Source of the DNA: Pycnococcus provasolii
Taxonomy: Eukaryota; Chlorophyta; Pseudoscourfieldiophyceae; Pseudoscourfieldiales; Pycnococcaceae
Assembly: GCA_938743325.2 (NCBI GenBank)
Contig: OW568867.1
Location: 62,001 to 126,000, forward strand
Reading direction: 5' to 3'
DNA: 64,000 bases
Numbering within the stretch: the stretch's first letter is position 1; every line of letters starts with the position of its first letter. Positions 28,146 through 37,427 of this stretch are shown here, one piece after another. The notes below the pieces were generated by a model, which saw only the letters and a program-made list of their open reading frames with translations, was not told the DNA's origin and ran no database searches. The translations under genes and the position numbers were made by a program.

Positions 28146-31034
28146 TTAAGGTTCTCGACCTTCATCGTCGCTACTCTCCTCACCCTTGCGCGCGTCGTCC
28201 TCCGCCTCCGTTGCAGCCATGTCTAGCTCTGCCGCAATGGCGGCGTTGGCAGCCACGAGACGCATGCTCGCGTCGTTGTACGCGGCACCGCGCCCGCCGT
28301 ACGTTTGGCCGATGGCAGGTGCCGTGCTCTGTATCAAGCCGGCGCCGCCACCGCGACCTAGTCCCGTGGTTTGGCCCATCGACGCCGCAGCCGCCCGCAG
28401 GCTCGCAATCGTCGCGTCACGACGGTTTCGACGAGCAATCATCATGCTAGCGGTCGACCGCTGACTAGCTTGACTGTCTTGGCTCCGCTGACGCATCCAT
28501 CCAGGTGAAACGCCCGTCACGCTCGCCCGGTCGCTTCCATGATCGTCTGGGAAGCGCCTGGGACTGAACATCATGTCCAAGGACGTGCGACGAAGAGATG
28601 CATGTGGCTTTGCGGCAGCCTCCGATCCTGGACGTGTTCGATAAACAGAGTCATCAAGCGAAGTACGACGCATGGTATTGTATAACCCCTTCAGGGGATC
28701 CGCCGCGACCTCCTTCAGCAAGTATGCATCCCTCGGGCTTCCCACCGCCATCGCGCTTGACGGGTGATCAATCTCGTCCTCTTCAGTCGTCATGTACCGC
28801 GCACGAGACTCCTCCTCCGTCTCACCCTCGCCAATCCACGAACCGGCCAAGTTGTCCGTCTGACGCGCGTCAGGAATCATGAAATACACGAGCGGCCACG
28901 ACACGACAAACGAAAGGGCGATGTTAAGCACCGGATTCACCCACAGGTTCTCAAATTGCTCTGCATCGCCGCGCTGCCCCGACGGATTCACATCCAGGTA
29001 CGCATTGACCAACGTGCCCATGTTCTTTCCCATGTTCTGACCAAATGTCTGGCAGCATGTCATGATCGCCATCGCGGTTGCCTCGATGTTGTGCGGTGTT
29101 AGCTGATTCATCAGAATGCTCAGCGGCATGTTCGTCATGATCACAAAGGCGGATGGCAACGCCTGCGCGCCGAGCAGAAAGACGATGTCCGGTATGCCCA
29201 CCCTCTTGTTCCATCGACGAAAGAAAATCACATCCAAAAGGTTCAGCAGGCTCATTAGGATGATGTTCAGCGTAATGACAAAACGATACTTCCAGTTGGG
29301 CATAAACTTCACGTACAGAAAAGATCCCAGGAAGGAGAAGACGAGGCTGACGATTGGCAAGGCGGTTGCCAGAATGTAGGGGGAGAAGTGAGGGCCGTCG
29401 GGATACGCCTCTGGGTCGTCCGCAAGGAAGTAGAAGGTCGCCTGCCCGGCGGTGGGTGCGCAAGCTGCATTGATCATAATCCAGATATTTGCCAGAGCGA
29501 CGCGGGTGGGAAGCATGAACACCATCAGGGTGATGACAATCCCCAGAAAAGACGTGCTGACGAGAAACTGCACGAGAGAGAGTGTGCGAACGTCCGCGTT
29601 GACGAAAAGCACGAGAAACAGGCTGGTGAGCGCCTGCGCAATCCCGAGCAACCCGAGCAGAAGGGCGAACACAATCGTCTTGCGGTGCTTCTCCAGCTTG
29701 TCCCATCGAAAGCCGCGCTTGCCTTTCTCGAGGCGCCTCTCGCCGAGTGAGTTGCGCCAAACGTTGAACAAGATCAGGCTGATCATGAACGCACCAATGA
29801 TGTATCCATAGCGTGCTGGCAGGTTGTCGATGAGCGCGCCGGAGAACGAGTACTGCACGAGCGAAATGAACAGGAAGAATTGCACGTTAAACGTCGCGAG
29901 ATCAGGTCCGAATGCGGGGATACGCTTGATCTTAGCCGCGGATATACCCTGGATGATGTTGTCAGGCACCTTGGCAGAGAACACGACGAATGTCGCGCAG
30001 ATGGATATGATGATCGTGCCTAGAACGGACTGTGGGAGCAATTCACATTCCAACGCAGGCATCATCGTCTCGTCGCTTTCCGGAGAGGGAGCTAACGACG
30101 ACGCTACTGCTGCTGCTGCGTCGTTGAGACTCTGCTGGAGGAATCGTCGCCTTGTGGGAACACCGTCGTCTATCGGCGGTTCGTCGACGAGATCCAGAGG
30201 ACTCATCTCCGGACCAGGTGCGAGCGCGTCGTAGTAGTCGTACGGTGGAAAGCAAATTTCGCGGAAAATGTTTCCCCGCTCAAAGCCTAGGTACGCTGAA
30301 GCTGGCACGAGTCCGATGACGAGGTATCCGATGACGCCAACGAACGTGGATATGATGATGTACGGGTTGAAGTGCCAACCTGCGATGGGGCAGAGGTTCA
30401 CCATGAGGCCCAAAAGAGGGCTCAGCAGCTGCGGCAGCGCCTGCACGTTTTCCAGCGACTGCACCAAGATGGACGGCGCGTTAATGCTGCGGTACACGTA
30501 GTCGAGGATGGTGGGAATGAAGTTCCCGAGCATGAAGATGATGATGAAGCTCATGTAGTTCCAACCGTAGTTGTCTCCCAGCAGACGAAACCACGCGACG
30601 ACCGTGCGTGGTGGATAGAGAAGGTAGTCGCAGATCGACGGTCCTTCGTCAGGCCACGTGACATACCACCTCGGGTTGTACAGCGGTTCTTCTGGCGCCG
30701 CTTCTTGTGTAGGCATCTTTCCGTCAGCAGGTTTGGCGGCAATGCCCATTTTCGTTGTGTGAACATCCGCCAGTTCGAGCGCGGAGTCGTACACATTCTC
30801 GTCGGAGTCTGTGCGCTGCTGCGGTGTAGCATCTTCTATGGTCTCATTTTCTTCTTCGATCGGAACAGGCGCACCGAATCCGCGCCACGTGCGCGTCGGC
30901 GCGCGCAGGAACCGACTGTTCCTGGGGGCGGAGGAGCCGTTTCCCGCGGGGTTGTTGTTGTTGTTGTTGCTGCGAGCAGAACCATCCTCACCACCACCCC
31001 CGTCACCACCACCACCACCACCGAACGACACCAT
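28146..31034 (-). CDS. BT1-family (folate/biopterin-type) membrane transporter
   Basis: The 962-residue protein has a glycine-, Asn- and Ser-rich N-terminal region of about 130 residues, then about twelve hydrophobic segments, then a Ser/Arg-rich cytosolic tail of about 200 residues. Features resembling BT1/FBT (major facilitator) proteins include SLENVQALPQLLSPLLGLMV early, IIQGISAAKIKRIP in the middle and NMPLSILMNQLTPHNIEATA followed by IMTCCQTFGQNMGKNMG late. A long luminal loop separates segments 4 and 5. The family carries folate, biopterin or S-adenosylmethionine in protists, cyanobacteria and plant plastids; the substrate here is unknown. ATG 31032-31034 (MVSFGGGG) is used. The extended tail is unusual and may be regulatory. 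Confidence 0.65.
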   Translation of the reverse strand: MVSFGGGGGGDGGGGEDGSARSNNNNNNPAGNGSSAPRNSRFLRAPTRTWRGFGAPVPIEEENETIEDATPQQRTDSDENVYDSALELADVHTTKMGIAAKPADGKMPTQEAAPEEPLYNPRWYVTWPDEGPSICDYLLYPPRTVVAWFRLLGDNYGWNYMSFIIIFMLGNFIPTILDYVYRSINAPSILVQSLENVQALPQLLSPLLGLMVNLCPIAGWHFNPYIIISTFVGVIGYLVIGLVPASAYLGFERGNIFREICFPPYDYYDALAPGPEMSPLDLVDEPPIDDGVPTRRRFLQQSLNDAAAAVASSLAPSPESDETMMPALECELLPQSVLGTIIISICATFVVFSAKVPDNIIQGISAAKIKRIPAFGPDLATFNVQFFLFISLVQYSFSGALIDNLPARYGYIIGAFMISLILFNVWRNSLGERRLEKGKRGFRWDKLEKHRKTIVFALLLGLLGIAQALTSLFLVLFVNADVRTLSLVQFLVSTSFLGIVITLMVFMLPTRVALANIWIMINAACAPTAGQATFYFLADDPEAYPDGPHFSPYILATALPIVSLVFSFLGSFLYVKFMPNWKYRFVITLNIILMSLLNLLDVIFFRRWNKRVGIPDIVFLLGAQALPSAFVIMTNMPLSILMNQLTPHNIEATAMAIMTCCQTFGQNMGKNMGTLVNAYLDVNPSGQRGDAEQFENLWVNPVLNIALSFVVSWPLVYFMIPDARQTDNLAGSWIGEGETEEESRARYMTTEEDEIDHPSSAMAVGSPRDAYLLKEVAADPLKGLYNTMRRTSLDDSVYRTRPGSEAAAKPHASLRRTSLDMMFSPRRFPDDHGSDRASVTGVSPGWMRQRSQDSQASQRSTASMMIARRNRRDATIASLRAAAASMGQTTGLGRGGGAGLIQSTAPAIGQTYGGRGAAYNDASMRLVAANAAIAAELDMAATEAEDDARKGEESSDDEGREP

Positions 31035-31367
31035 TCTTCTTTCACTATTTGTGATATCACATGCACAGGCACGTGCCCCACTACGGTACAAGCTGGTTTT
31101 TTCGGTTCATTTGATTCCTTGTTTTCCCTATGTGTACGCGGTGTTCTCATCGTTACACATTTTCTCACCTGCGTCGTGTGTCGGTCCGTATTATAACCGG
31201 GCCACAGATGGTTCCCCAAGAACAAACCTCCCTTTCCGGGCTTTTCTTCTATCCCAGGCTGCCAGGGGAGTGAGAGAGCTCCCATGGCGTTCCACGAGCT
31301 GGGAGTGTGTGTGTGTGTGTGTTTCGTTGGAGAAAGAGGACACAAGATTTCAGCCTTTTACAAAAGC
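31035..31367. other. Gap between tandem minus-strand genes
   Basis: 333 bp holding the 5' region of the BT1-type gene and the 3' end of the bS6 gene. A (GT)n run lies at about 31305-31322, close to the bS6 3' end. No gene is seen. Confidence 0.55.
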
Positions 31368-31835
31368 CTAAGCCTCGTTCACCTTCGGCAAGTCGTATTT
31401 GATCGTCATGTAGCGAACGATGTTCTTCTCGTCGCCGCCGACGACGGGTGCCGAAAGCATATCCTGCAGCGCCTTGGGCACGCGCGGCATAGAAACGAAG
31501 TTCACCATCACGTAAATGCCCTCCCACTGCTCCTTGATGGGGTACGCCATACGCTGACGTCCGCGGTTCATGACGCTGCACTCAATTGCGCCCTCCGAGT
31601 TGATGAACGACTCGAGCTTGTCCATCTCCTCCTGTACCTCGTCGTCGAGCGTGTCAGCCTTCAGGATAATCACCGTCTCGTACTTTTTCGCCGCGCGCGG
31701 GTACCCCGTGCGCGGGTCCACCACCTCGCCGAGCGTCGCGGGCGCCGCCGCGGAGACGCGCACGGCGCGTGCGGAGCGCCGCCGAGGAGTAGGCGCCGCG
31801 GTACGACGCAGCGAGGACGTGCGTGCTGCCAACAT
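31368..31835 (-). CDS. rps6: Plastid small-subunit ribosomal protein bS6
   Basis: The 155-residue protein starts with a green-algal chloroplast transit peptide (MLAARTSSLRRTAAPTPRRR, then VRVSAAAPA). A complete bS6 domain follows: AKKYETVIILKADTLDDEVQ, ESFINSEGAIECSVMNRGRQ, RMAYPIKEQWEGIYVMVNF, and a short C-terminal helix. bS6 pairs with bS18 on the platform of the small subunit. Rps6 is nuclear-encoded in green plants and plastid-encoded in red-lineage algae, so this gene supports a green host. ATG 31833-31835 is chosen over an upstream in-frame TTG. It shares a 295-bp divergent gap with the epimerase-like gene. Confidence 0.9.
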   Translation of the reverse strand: MLAARTSSLRRTAAPTPRRRSARAVRVSAAAPATLGEVVDPRTGYPRAAKKYETVIILKADTLDDEVQEEMDKLESFINSEGAIECSVMNRGRQRMAYPIKEQWEGIYVMVNFVSMPRVPKALQDMLSAPVVGGDEKNIVRYMTIKYDLPKVNEA

Positions 31836-32130
31836 TTCCAACAGGAATGAAGCACTGTATGGAGGGGGCGGAGGTCGATTTGTGGTTCCGGCGGCCCCCG
31901 TTGAGAAATGTGGATAGAGTGGAAAAAAAGAGAACCCCTTCCAAGGCCTGGCGAACAGTTCAACAACGGAACCCAGTGCATCGTCCCCGTGAATCTACTC
32001 GGGGTTATCAAAATATGGCAAAGTTAGCAATTAGGAATTTGTTCACAAACCCCTTTTGACTTTTTCTGCCCTTTATCCACTTTTGGTCGCCCCTTTTTCC
32101 CACACGCACAAGCGGCATTGGCAAGGAGCT

Positions 32131-33819
32131 ATGTCGGCGGCGGCGGCGCATTCTCTCAAGCACGCACGGCCAAGCCTCGTGCGACGCCAACGCACGATAG
32201 CGTGCTCGTCGGCGTTTCTGCACGCACGCTCACCAACGTGGACACCGGGATTTCTGTCAGCAGAGCACTCCCGAACAAGCGCCGCTGAAACCCACGAAGT
32301 GCCGCTGCCTTCTGAGGACGTGCTCGCTCGCCTGCCGGCACGAGCTCAGCTTGCCGTCACAGAAGCACACGCAAACCCCTGTGCTTCCGTTGAAGTCAGC
32401 GAGCAAACGAAAGAAGTGACGCTTGTCGCAGGTCCCTGCAAGTGCACAGTATCTCTGAACGGCGCACGTGCCGAAGCCACCTTCAACGACGAAGCTGTCA
32501 CGGCGAACGTGTGCTTTCCGCACGAATCCAACGACGTTGCCTCTGACGGCGTATGGTCGCTCGACGCAACAAATATCACAACACGAAACGCCGCGTCGGC
32601 GACGTTCGTCCTGCAAGATACAGAGCAGACGATGGAAAGGTGGCCTTACGCGTTTCGGCTGGAAGTTACGTACACGCTTTCGTCGAATGGCGTGCTGCAC
32701 GCACGCGTCGTCGTCGTGAATGCGTCTGCAGACGAGTCGACTTCGGTCAACGCCTCCATCAACGTAACCGTTGACAACGTGCCTGCTGGTGCGCGCGTCG
32801 TCGGACTGCAGGGCGAGGCTTTCTTGGACGAAGAGAGCCGGACAGTGGGCATTGACCCAACAGCGACAGCCTTCATCGACGCCGGGGCAATAGAGAATCG
32901 ACGATTCGTGTTTCTTGACGCCGCAAGTGGGTCGACAACAGGTGCAGGAACGCTTGCACGGCGCGTGCGCCTTCATGCAGGGGCATACATCTCGCCACGC
33001 GATCATCACGCACTCGCGGCGGCACGCACTCCCGGCGTGGCTCTCGTCGATCGCGACGGAACCGCCGTCGCGTGTCTGCGACCGTGCGATGCAAGCGGCA
33101 CGTCGTCTCATCCTGCGTGGGGTGCCTCGGAGCGCACCTCCGCGTGGCGCGATGTTGGCGTGCGTGGCAGCACGCCGAATGGCCTGGTGCTTTCGCTTGG
33201 TCGGCAAATGAATGCCAAGTCGCTCGCACCAGGCGAAGTGTGGTGCGCGACTGCCGCGTTGCACCTCCCCGGTGCAGGTGGCGTCGTGACATCGAGCATT
33301 GCACAGTCTGCAGCAAACGCATCGGCTGCTTCGGCTGCACCCACCCTTCGCTCGCCGAGTGCAACAGCGCGCGTCGCGAGCTTGGAGCTTCGACGACAGA
33401 TGCGCGCTCTCGTCGGCATGCCGTCGCGCGAGGATGGCGTAAGGCGCACGGAGCTCTACGCACGTGCATCGGGGAAAGCTGCTGGCGACGGAGCGGGTGA
33501 GCACTGGCGTTGGCACCCGTTTGGCGCATCCCTGCGACCTCCGTCAGTCGCGGACGTGTGGGAATCGCGCCTTCCCTGGGGCACGGAGATTCGTACGCCG
33601 CCAACCGGCTGGATGGACGTGGGTTCCGTCGACAGCAGTGACAATGCCGATGAAAGTGAGGCTGCACCGTCAGGTTTCCTCGAGGCTCTCCACGTGCAGC
33701 TTGGAGGCGCCCCGCCCGCCGCCGCCGCCGCCGCAGCCGCCGCCGCCGCCGCGGCCTCTGCTGACGGAGCTGAAGGAGGAGAAGGTGAAGCTGCTACTGA
33801 GGATACCCCTCCACTCTAG
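32131..33819 (+). CDS. Galactose-mutarotase-fold (glucose-6-phosphate 1-epimerase-like) protein, catalytic residues doubtful
   Basis: The 562-residue protein has a basic N-terminal region suggesting organelle import. A beta-rich domain from about residue 85 to 400 resembles glucose-6-phosphate 1-epimerases: the WPYAFRLEVTYTLSSNGVLHARVVVVN stretch in two parts, ARVVGLQGEAFLDE, and later DVGVRGSTPNGLVLSLG and LAPGEVWCATAALHLP. In active enzymes the segment before the VRGLxG strand carries a conserved His (LHTYF-like). Here that region reads INVTVDNVP with no His, so mutarotase activity is doubtful. The C-terminal 130 residues are not part of the fold; they include a segment around HWRWHPFGAS and a poly-Ala run. 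ATG 32131 replaces a TTG-started longer frame. Confidence 0.55.
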   Translation: MSAAAAHSLKHARPSLVRRQRTIACSSAFLHARSPTWTPGFLSAEHSRTSAAETHEVPLPSEDVLARLPARAQLAVTEAHANPCASVEVSEQTKEVTLVAGPCKCTVSLNGARAEATFNDEAVTANVCFPHESNDVASDGVWSLDATNITTRNAASATFVLQDTEQTMERWPYAFRLEVTYTLSSNGVLHARVVVVNASADESTSVNASINVTVDNVPAGARVVGLQGEAFLDEESRTVGIDPTATAFIDAGAIENRRFVFLDAASGSTTGAGTLARRVRLHAGAYISPRDHHALAAARTPGVALVDRDGTAVACLRPCDASGTSSHPAWGASERTSAWRDVGVRGSTPNGLVLSLGRQMNAKSLAPGEVWCATAALHLPGAGGVVTSSIAQSAANASAASAAPTLRSPSATARVASLELRRQMRALVGMPSREDGVRRTELYARASGKAAGDGAGEHWRWHPFGASLRPPSVADVWESRLPWGTEIRTPPTGWMDVGSVDSSDNADESEAAPSGFLEALHVQLGGAPPAAAAAAAAAAAAASADGAEGGEGEAATEDTPPL

Positions 33820-34034
33820 ATCAAATTGTAAAGATTGATTCACTCAAAAAACCATGGGGGATTTGGTGGCGACAACGGAGACGACAAGAAGAGCAAGTGC
33901 AGCTCCCACGGCGTCAAGGAAAAGCACAAACGCACCAACCAATGAGTGGGCTGAACGACGCTTGTCAACGACGCGAATGAACGTCTGTTTTCCGATGTAA
34001 ATTCCATTCCATTACTGAATGAGCACTCGTAGTC

Positions 34035-34514
34035 TTACTTCTTCTCCTCCTTCTTGCCACCGCCGAAGGCTGCCTTAGCCGCTGAGAGCCCAACCGCCCA
34101 TCCAGCAAGCACTGTGAACACCACCTGTTGTTGTGTTTGTGATATATTGAGTGAGTGTGTTGGCGAAGTGTCACGCACCAAGAAAAAAAAAGTTGATTCG
34201 TACGTGTTCACTCTTCCACCTGGATGGCTCTGACGGCGCCATCCAGGGGTAGTCGACAGGCGGCGGTCCGTCGGCGGGCGCTGCGTTAAGTGCAAAGTGT
34301 GAGTGTGTAATACGTGGTGGTTAGACATGTTTCCTGATGTACATCCTCTTGCATGTGTCGTTTCTTTCATGGAGTGAAATGTCTAAACACGAGAGTTGTG
34401 AGGCAAGTTTTTGGCGTGGCACGTACCTCCGTAGGCGCGCTTTGGCACGACGCGCGCGCACACGGCTTGTGCGCGCTGCTGTGTGGTGCGGAGTGCGCTG
34501 GCTGCGAAGGACAT
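34035..34514 (-). CDS. 84-residue single-span membrane protein, three exons, probably mitochondrial
   Basis: Exons at 34514-34427, 34280-34204 and 34124-34035 are joined by introns of 146 nt (GTACGT...CGCAG) and 79 nt (GTACGA...ACAG). Both junctions keep frame. The product starts MSFAASALRTTQQRAQAVCA, an Arg/Ala/Gln-rich presequence without acids. It continues with a Pro-rich segment (APADGPPPVDYPWMAPSEPS), then RWKSEHVVF, one hydrophobic segment (FTVLAGWAVGLSAAKAAF), and a Lys/Glu tail, GGGKKEEKK. This build resembles small accessory subunits of respiratory complexes, but I cannot name it. The splicing model is strong because all three exons give protein-like sequence and flanking sequence does not. 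It is divergent from the coiled-coil gene (189 bp). Confidence 0.72.
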
Positions 34515-34703
34515 GACAAGCAGAAATACGTCGAAGAAAGTGAGGCGAGAAACCCTACCGGTGCCGCTTTGGGGGAACAGCGGGGGGGGGACGATCGGGG
34601 TTTGGAAAATCGCATCCCTCGGCGAAGTTGTTCGGGGTTAATTTTCCGTTTCTCCACTTTTTACCTCCCTGTCACACGCCCCCTCCCCTCCACGTCCACG
34701 CCC

Positions 34704-35309
34704 ATGTCGTCTCCGGCCGCTCCCACAAATCTTGGCGCGCGAGACGGCGCAGGAGCCGCGGCTGCGGACAGTGCTGGCGACGCGGATCCAGGGCGTGCGT
34801 TCCTGTACAGCCCAGCCTCGGCGGCGGCGCGACAGGCGTCGGCGGCTCCCTCTCCAGCGACGCAGGAGCAGGGCAGGCAAGCGTCACCAGCAAAGAACGC
34901 AGACTCCTCCTCCGCTGGCTCAGCCGTCCTCGCCAACTTTGGAACGCTCGAACAGTCTGTCCAGCAAATCACTGCGCTCCTACGGGACGCGGCGTTCGTC
35001 GACGACGAAACACTCACGGCGGCGCAAAGGCAGAACAGCCACGACGCGGAGGCTATTCTCCTGCACAGGCGAATCATGGAACTCGAGGCTGAACTCGAGG
35101 GATCGCTCACGGAAATTGCAGAGCTGCGTGCCAAGTTGTCTCTGGAAAAAATGGCAAAGGAGGAATTGCGGCGTGACTATGACACCGCCATGAACAATCT
35201 AGGCAACAACGAGGTGGTGTTCAAGATGCACTACGACGAGCTCATTGCAAAGACCAGTCGCATCGAAGAACTAGAAAGAAAAGTCGAAGAGCTCGCCGGG
35301 TCAGCTTGA
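34704..35309 (+). CDS. Coiled-coil protein of unknown function
   Basis: The 201-residue protein has a disordered Ala/Ser/Pro-rich N-terminal half and a helical, heptad-rich C-terminal half. The coiled coil runs from about residue 110, including IMELEAELEGSLTEIAELRA, LSLEKMAKEELRRDYD and TSRIEELERKVEELAG. A short conserved-looking block (FGTLEQSVQQITALLRDAAF) precedes it. No enzyme motif is seen. Such short coiled-coil proteins are common in ciliary and cytoskeletal complexes, but nothing here proves that. ATG 34704 is used. It converges with the TPR/methyltransferase-like gene 64 bp away. Confidence 0.65.
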   Translation: MSSPAAPTNLGARDGAGAAAADSAGDADPGRAFLYSPASAAARQASAAPSPATQEQGRQASPAKNADSSSAGSAVLANFGTLEQSVQQITALLRDAAFVDDETLTAAQRQNSHDAEAILLHRRIMELEAELEGSLTEIAELRAKLSLEKMAKEELRRDYDTAMNNLGNNEVVFKMHYDELIAKTSRIEELERKVEELAGSA

Positions 35310-35373
35310 CGTCGCCAAAAGTATCACGCTTCTTCTTCTGTAACTGCAGTATAACAACAAAACATTTTTTACA

Positions 35374-37203
35374 TCACGCAACACGACGAAACGACACGCA
35401 GCGACTACACCCCGTCTCCTCGAACGACGGGCGATCCAAACAGCACAACTGCCAACGACTCACGGCGTGGATGTCGACACGTTCCCAACCCTCTTGCTCT
35501 GCGGGGGAAAGCAGGGTATCGTCGCCTCGACCGCAGCCCCAAGTGCGCCACTCGTTGCCACACATTCCGCTGTCAGGTACGCCAATCAGAACATACTCGC
35601 GAACGCTCTCTTGCGATCGCCAACAGCTCGTCCAGTCTTCGCCGCCTGGCATCCAGCTGCAAAGCACTAGTTTAGGTGCATGCTTCTGCACGGCAGCGGC
35701 GTGGTCGAGCATATCCATTTCCACGCCAGGGTGTGTTCGTGGCGACGATGCATCCAGCGTGAACAGCGGCGAGTGCAATCCTGGCACAGCATCCGCACAT
35801 CGCATGTCCCATAGTGGCGCAACGTCTGGATCCGGATCAGGCTCGAGCACCATGCTCAAACTGAGCAGTGCACTCTCAAATCCACCGTCCGTGAGTTCCG
35901 GTGGCGGAGCTCGCCTCGCGGCATCCACAGATGCAAGTTGGCGAAGCTCGTCACGAAGGAGGGCGCTGAGTCTCCCGTCACCCGCACCAACCTCCAGCAG
36001 AATCGGTTGATTGCAGGAGTCGCCGTCCTCGGCTTGCAGGTCCTTCGCGCGGCTGTGCAGGTACCGCGCTAGGCTCTGAACAAACTCCTGTGTGAGAACC
36101 TCGTACACCTGACCCTCAGGCTTGCCGTCCGCCACGGCATTGTAGCAAAGCCGATACCACGGGTCGAGGTGCTGCCACTCAGCGCGATCACGCCTCGCAT
36201 CCAAGTCGCCAGAGGCAAAGTCAACCGCCCGACGCGGCTCCCATGCCATGACGTTGGGAAGCCGCTGTCCGAGCGTCGCGCTCAGTGCGGCACGCGACGG
36301 CGCGCCTTCGTACGAGAGTAGACGCCCGAATCCAGCGATTTCGTCGGGCGTGATGTCGAGGCGAATACGTGTGTGCATGCGTTTCGCCCTTCGCGTCATC
36401 ACCGCACGGTACTTGGCATGGAAATCGTCCATCAGCGCCATCTTGTCGGCGGGCGCCATCTTGTCGACGCGAGACGCCGTCTGCCGTCGCGCGGACGGCA
36501 GCATGAGCTGAAAGAAGACGCGCGAAAACTCGGCGTCATTTGCGAGGTATCGCTCGATGTGCGCCTGCAGCTTCGCACTGTGTGCGTCGCATCCCGGCGG
36601 GTTGAAGAGGCTGCACTCGCCTACGACGGTGTCCATGTCGACGGACGCGCTAACCTGCGCCTCTCGCGCCTCCTGCAGTGCCTCGACGAGCTGGCTGTTG
36701 CCAGGCTCTAGCGACACAGCAGCCTCAAGCGCGCTCACCGCCATGGCGTGCTGCCCCAGCGCTTGTGCTGCCATTCCCTCGCGGTATCTCGCCTTGGCGG
36801 AATTCTTGTCGCGCTCGACGGCAGCTTTCGCGTCGGCAAGTGCGGCGTCATGCTTTCCTAGTCTGAGGTGGCACAGCGACCTGTTTGCGAGTGCGACGCT
36901 GTCTCCCGGCACGAACGTATGCGCGAGCGTGTACTGGCTGACCGCTTCCTCGTACAACTTTTGTCTCACGAGCTCGGCACCTCGCGCGCGCGCTTTGCGG
37001 TGGTTTTCGGTGACTGCCATAACGCGTCGAAACGCGTGATCGTGTATTTCCTGCGCGTCGGCGCTGAAGTCGGCGCACTCGATTGCCGGTTTCAGCACGT
37101 CAACGATCTTCATGTACTTCTGCGATGCTTCTGCGAAGTCTGACGCGGCGTACGTGGCGTCGGCGGCGTGCAGGAGCGCGCGCACATCATCGCCCGAGGT
37201 CAT
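35374..37203 (-). CDS. TPR protein with methyltransferase-like C-terminal domain
   Basis: The 609-residue protein opens with TPR repeats (about residues 5-190), including YEEAVSQYTLAHTFVPGDSV, ALANRSLCHLRLGKHDAALA and AKARYREGMAAQALGQ. A middle region of unknown fold follows. The last 200 residues contain a motif I typical of S-adenosylmethionine methyltransferases (PILLEVGAGDGRLSALL, about residue 425). Later blocks are KLVLCSWMPGGEDWTSCW and REYVLIGVPDSGMCGNEW. The substrate is unknown. The N-terminal TPRs suggest it acts as or with a chaperone-type complex, or binds a protein substrate. ATG 37201-37203 (MTSGDD) is used instead of a TTG further upstream. Tandem with the aldo/keto reductase gene. 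Confidence 0.65.
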   Translation of the reverse strand: MTSGDDVRALLHAADATYAASDFAEASQKYMKIVDVLKPAIECADFSADAQEIHDHAFRRVMAVTENHRKARARGAELVRQKLYEEAVSQYTLAHTFVPGDSVALANRSLCHLRLGKHDAALADAKAAVERDKNSAKARYREGMAAQALGQHAMAVSALEAAVSLEPGNSQLVEALQEAREAQVSASVDMDTVVGECSLFNPPGCDAHSAKLQAHIERYLANDAEFSRVFFQLMLPSARRQTASRVDKMAPADKMALMDDFHAKYRAVMTRRAKRMHTRIRLDITPDEIAGFGRLLSYEGAPSRAALSATLGQRLPNVMAWEPRRAVDFASGDLDARRDRAEWQHLDPWYRLCYNAVADGKPEGQVYEVLTQEFVQSLARYLHSRAKDLQAEDGDSCNQPILLEVGAGDGRLSALLRDELRQLASVDAARRAPPPELTDGGFESALLSLSMVLEPDPDPDVAPLWDMRCADAVPGLHSPLFTLDASSPRTHPGVEMDMLDHAAAVQKHAPKLVLCSWMPGGEDWTSCWRSQESVREYVLIGVPDSGMCGNEWRTWGCGRGDDTLLSPAEQEGWERVDIHAVSRWQLCCLDRPSFEETGCSRCVSFRRVA

Positions 37204-37427
37204 GGAGGACCACAACTCTTCGCGGTGGGGCGTTTCGCGTGACAATAGTTCGATCAGGGGAAACGGAAACGAAACGGCCTCCCTGAGAAGTGAGAGGGGA
37301 CCGGGCAAAAAAGGCGGGGTTACTTACGTTCCCAGGCGTGCACCGTTTCGGGGTTCGCCTGCACGTGAAAAATGGTCTTTACACACAATTCTTACATAGT
37401 CAATAATATATGACACAAATAGATGAG

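Noticed and set aside
32257-33516. 419-codon open frame on the minus strand
   Set aside because: It is antisense to the epimerase-like gene, Cys/Arg-rich in the way GC-rich shadow frames are, and has no domain.
33840-34010. Hydrophobic minus-strand frame (SLVGAFVLFLDAVGAALALL)
   Set aside because: It looks like a membrane helix but has no ATG, follows a TAA, and lies in a convergent 3' gap. It could be an exon, but I see no partner exon.
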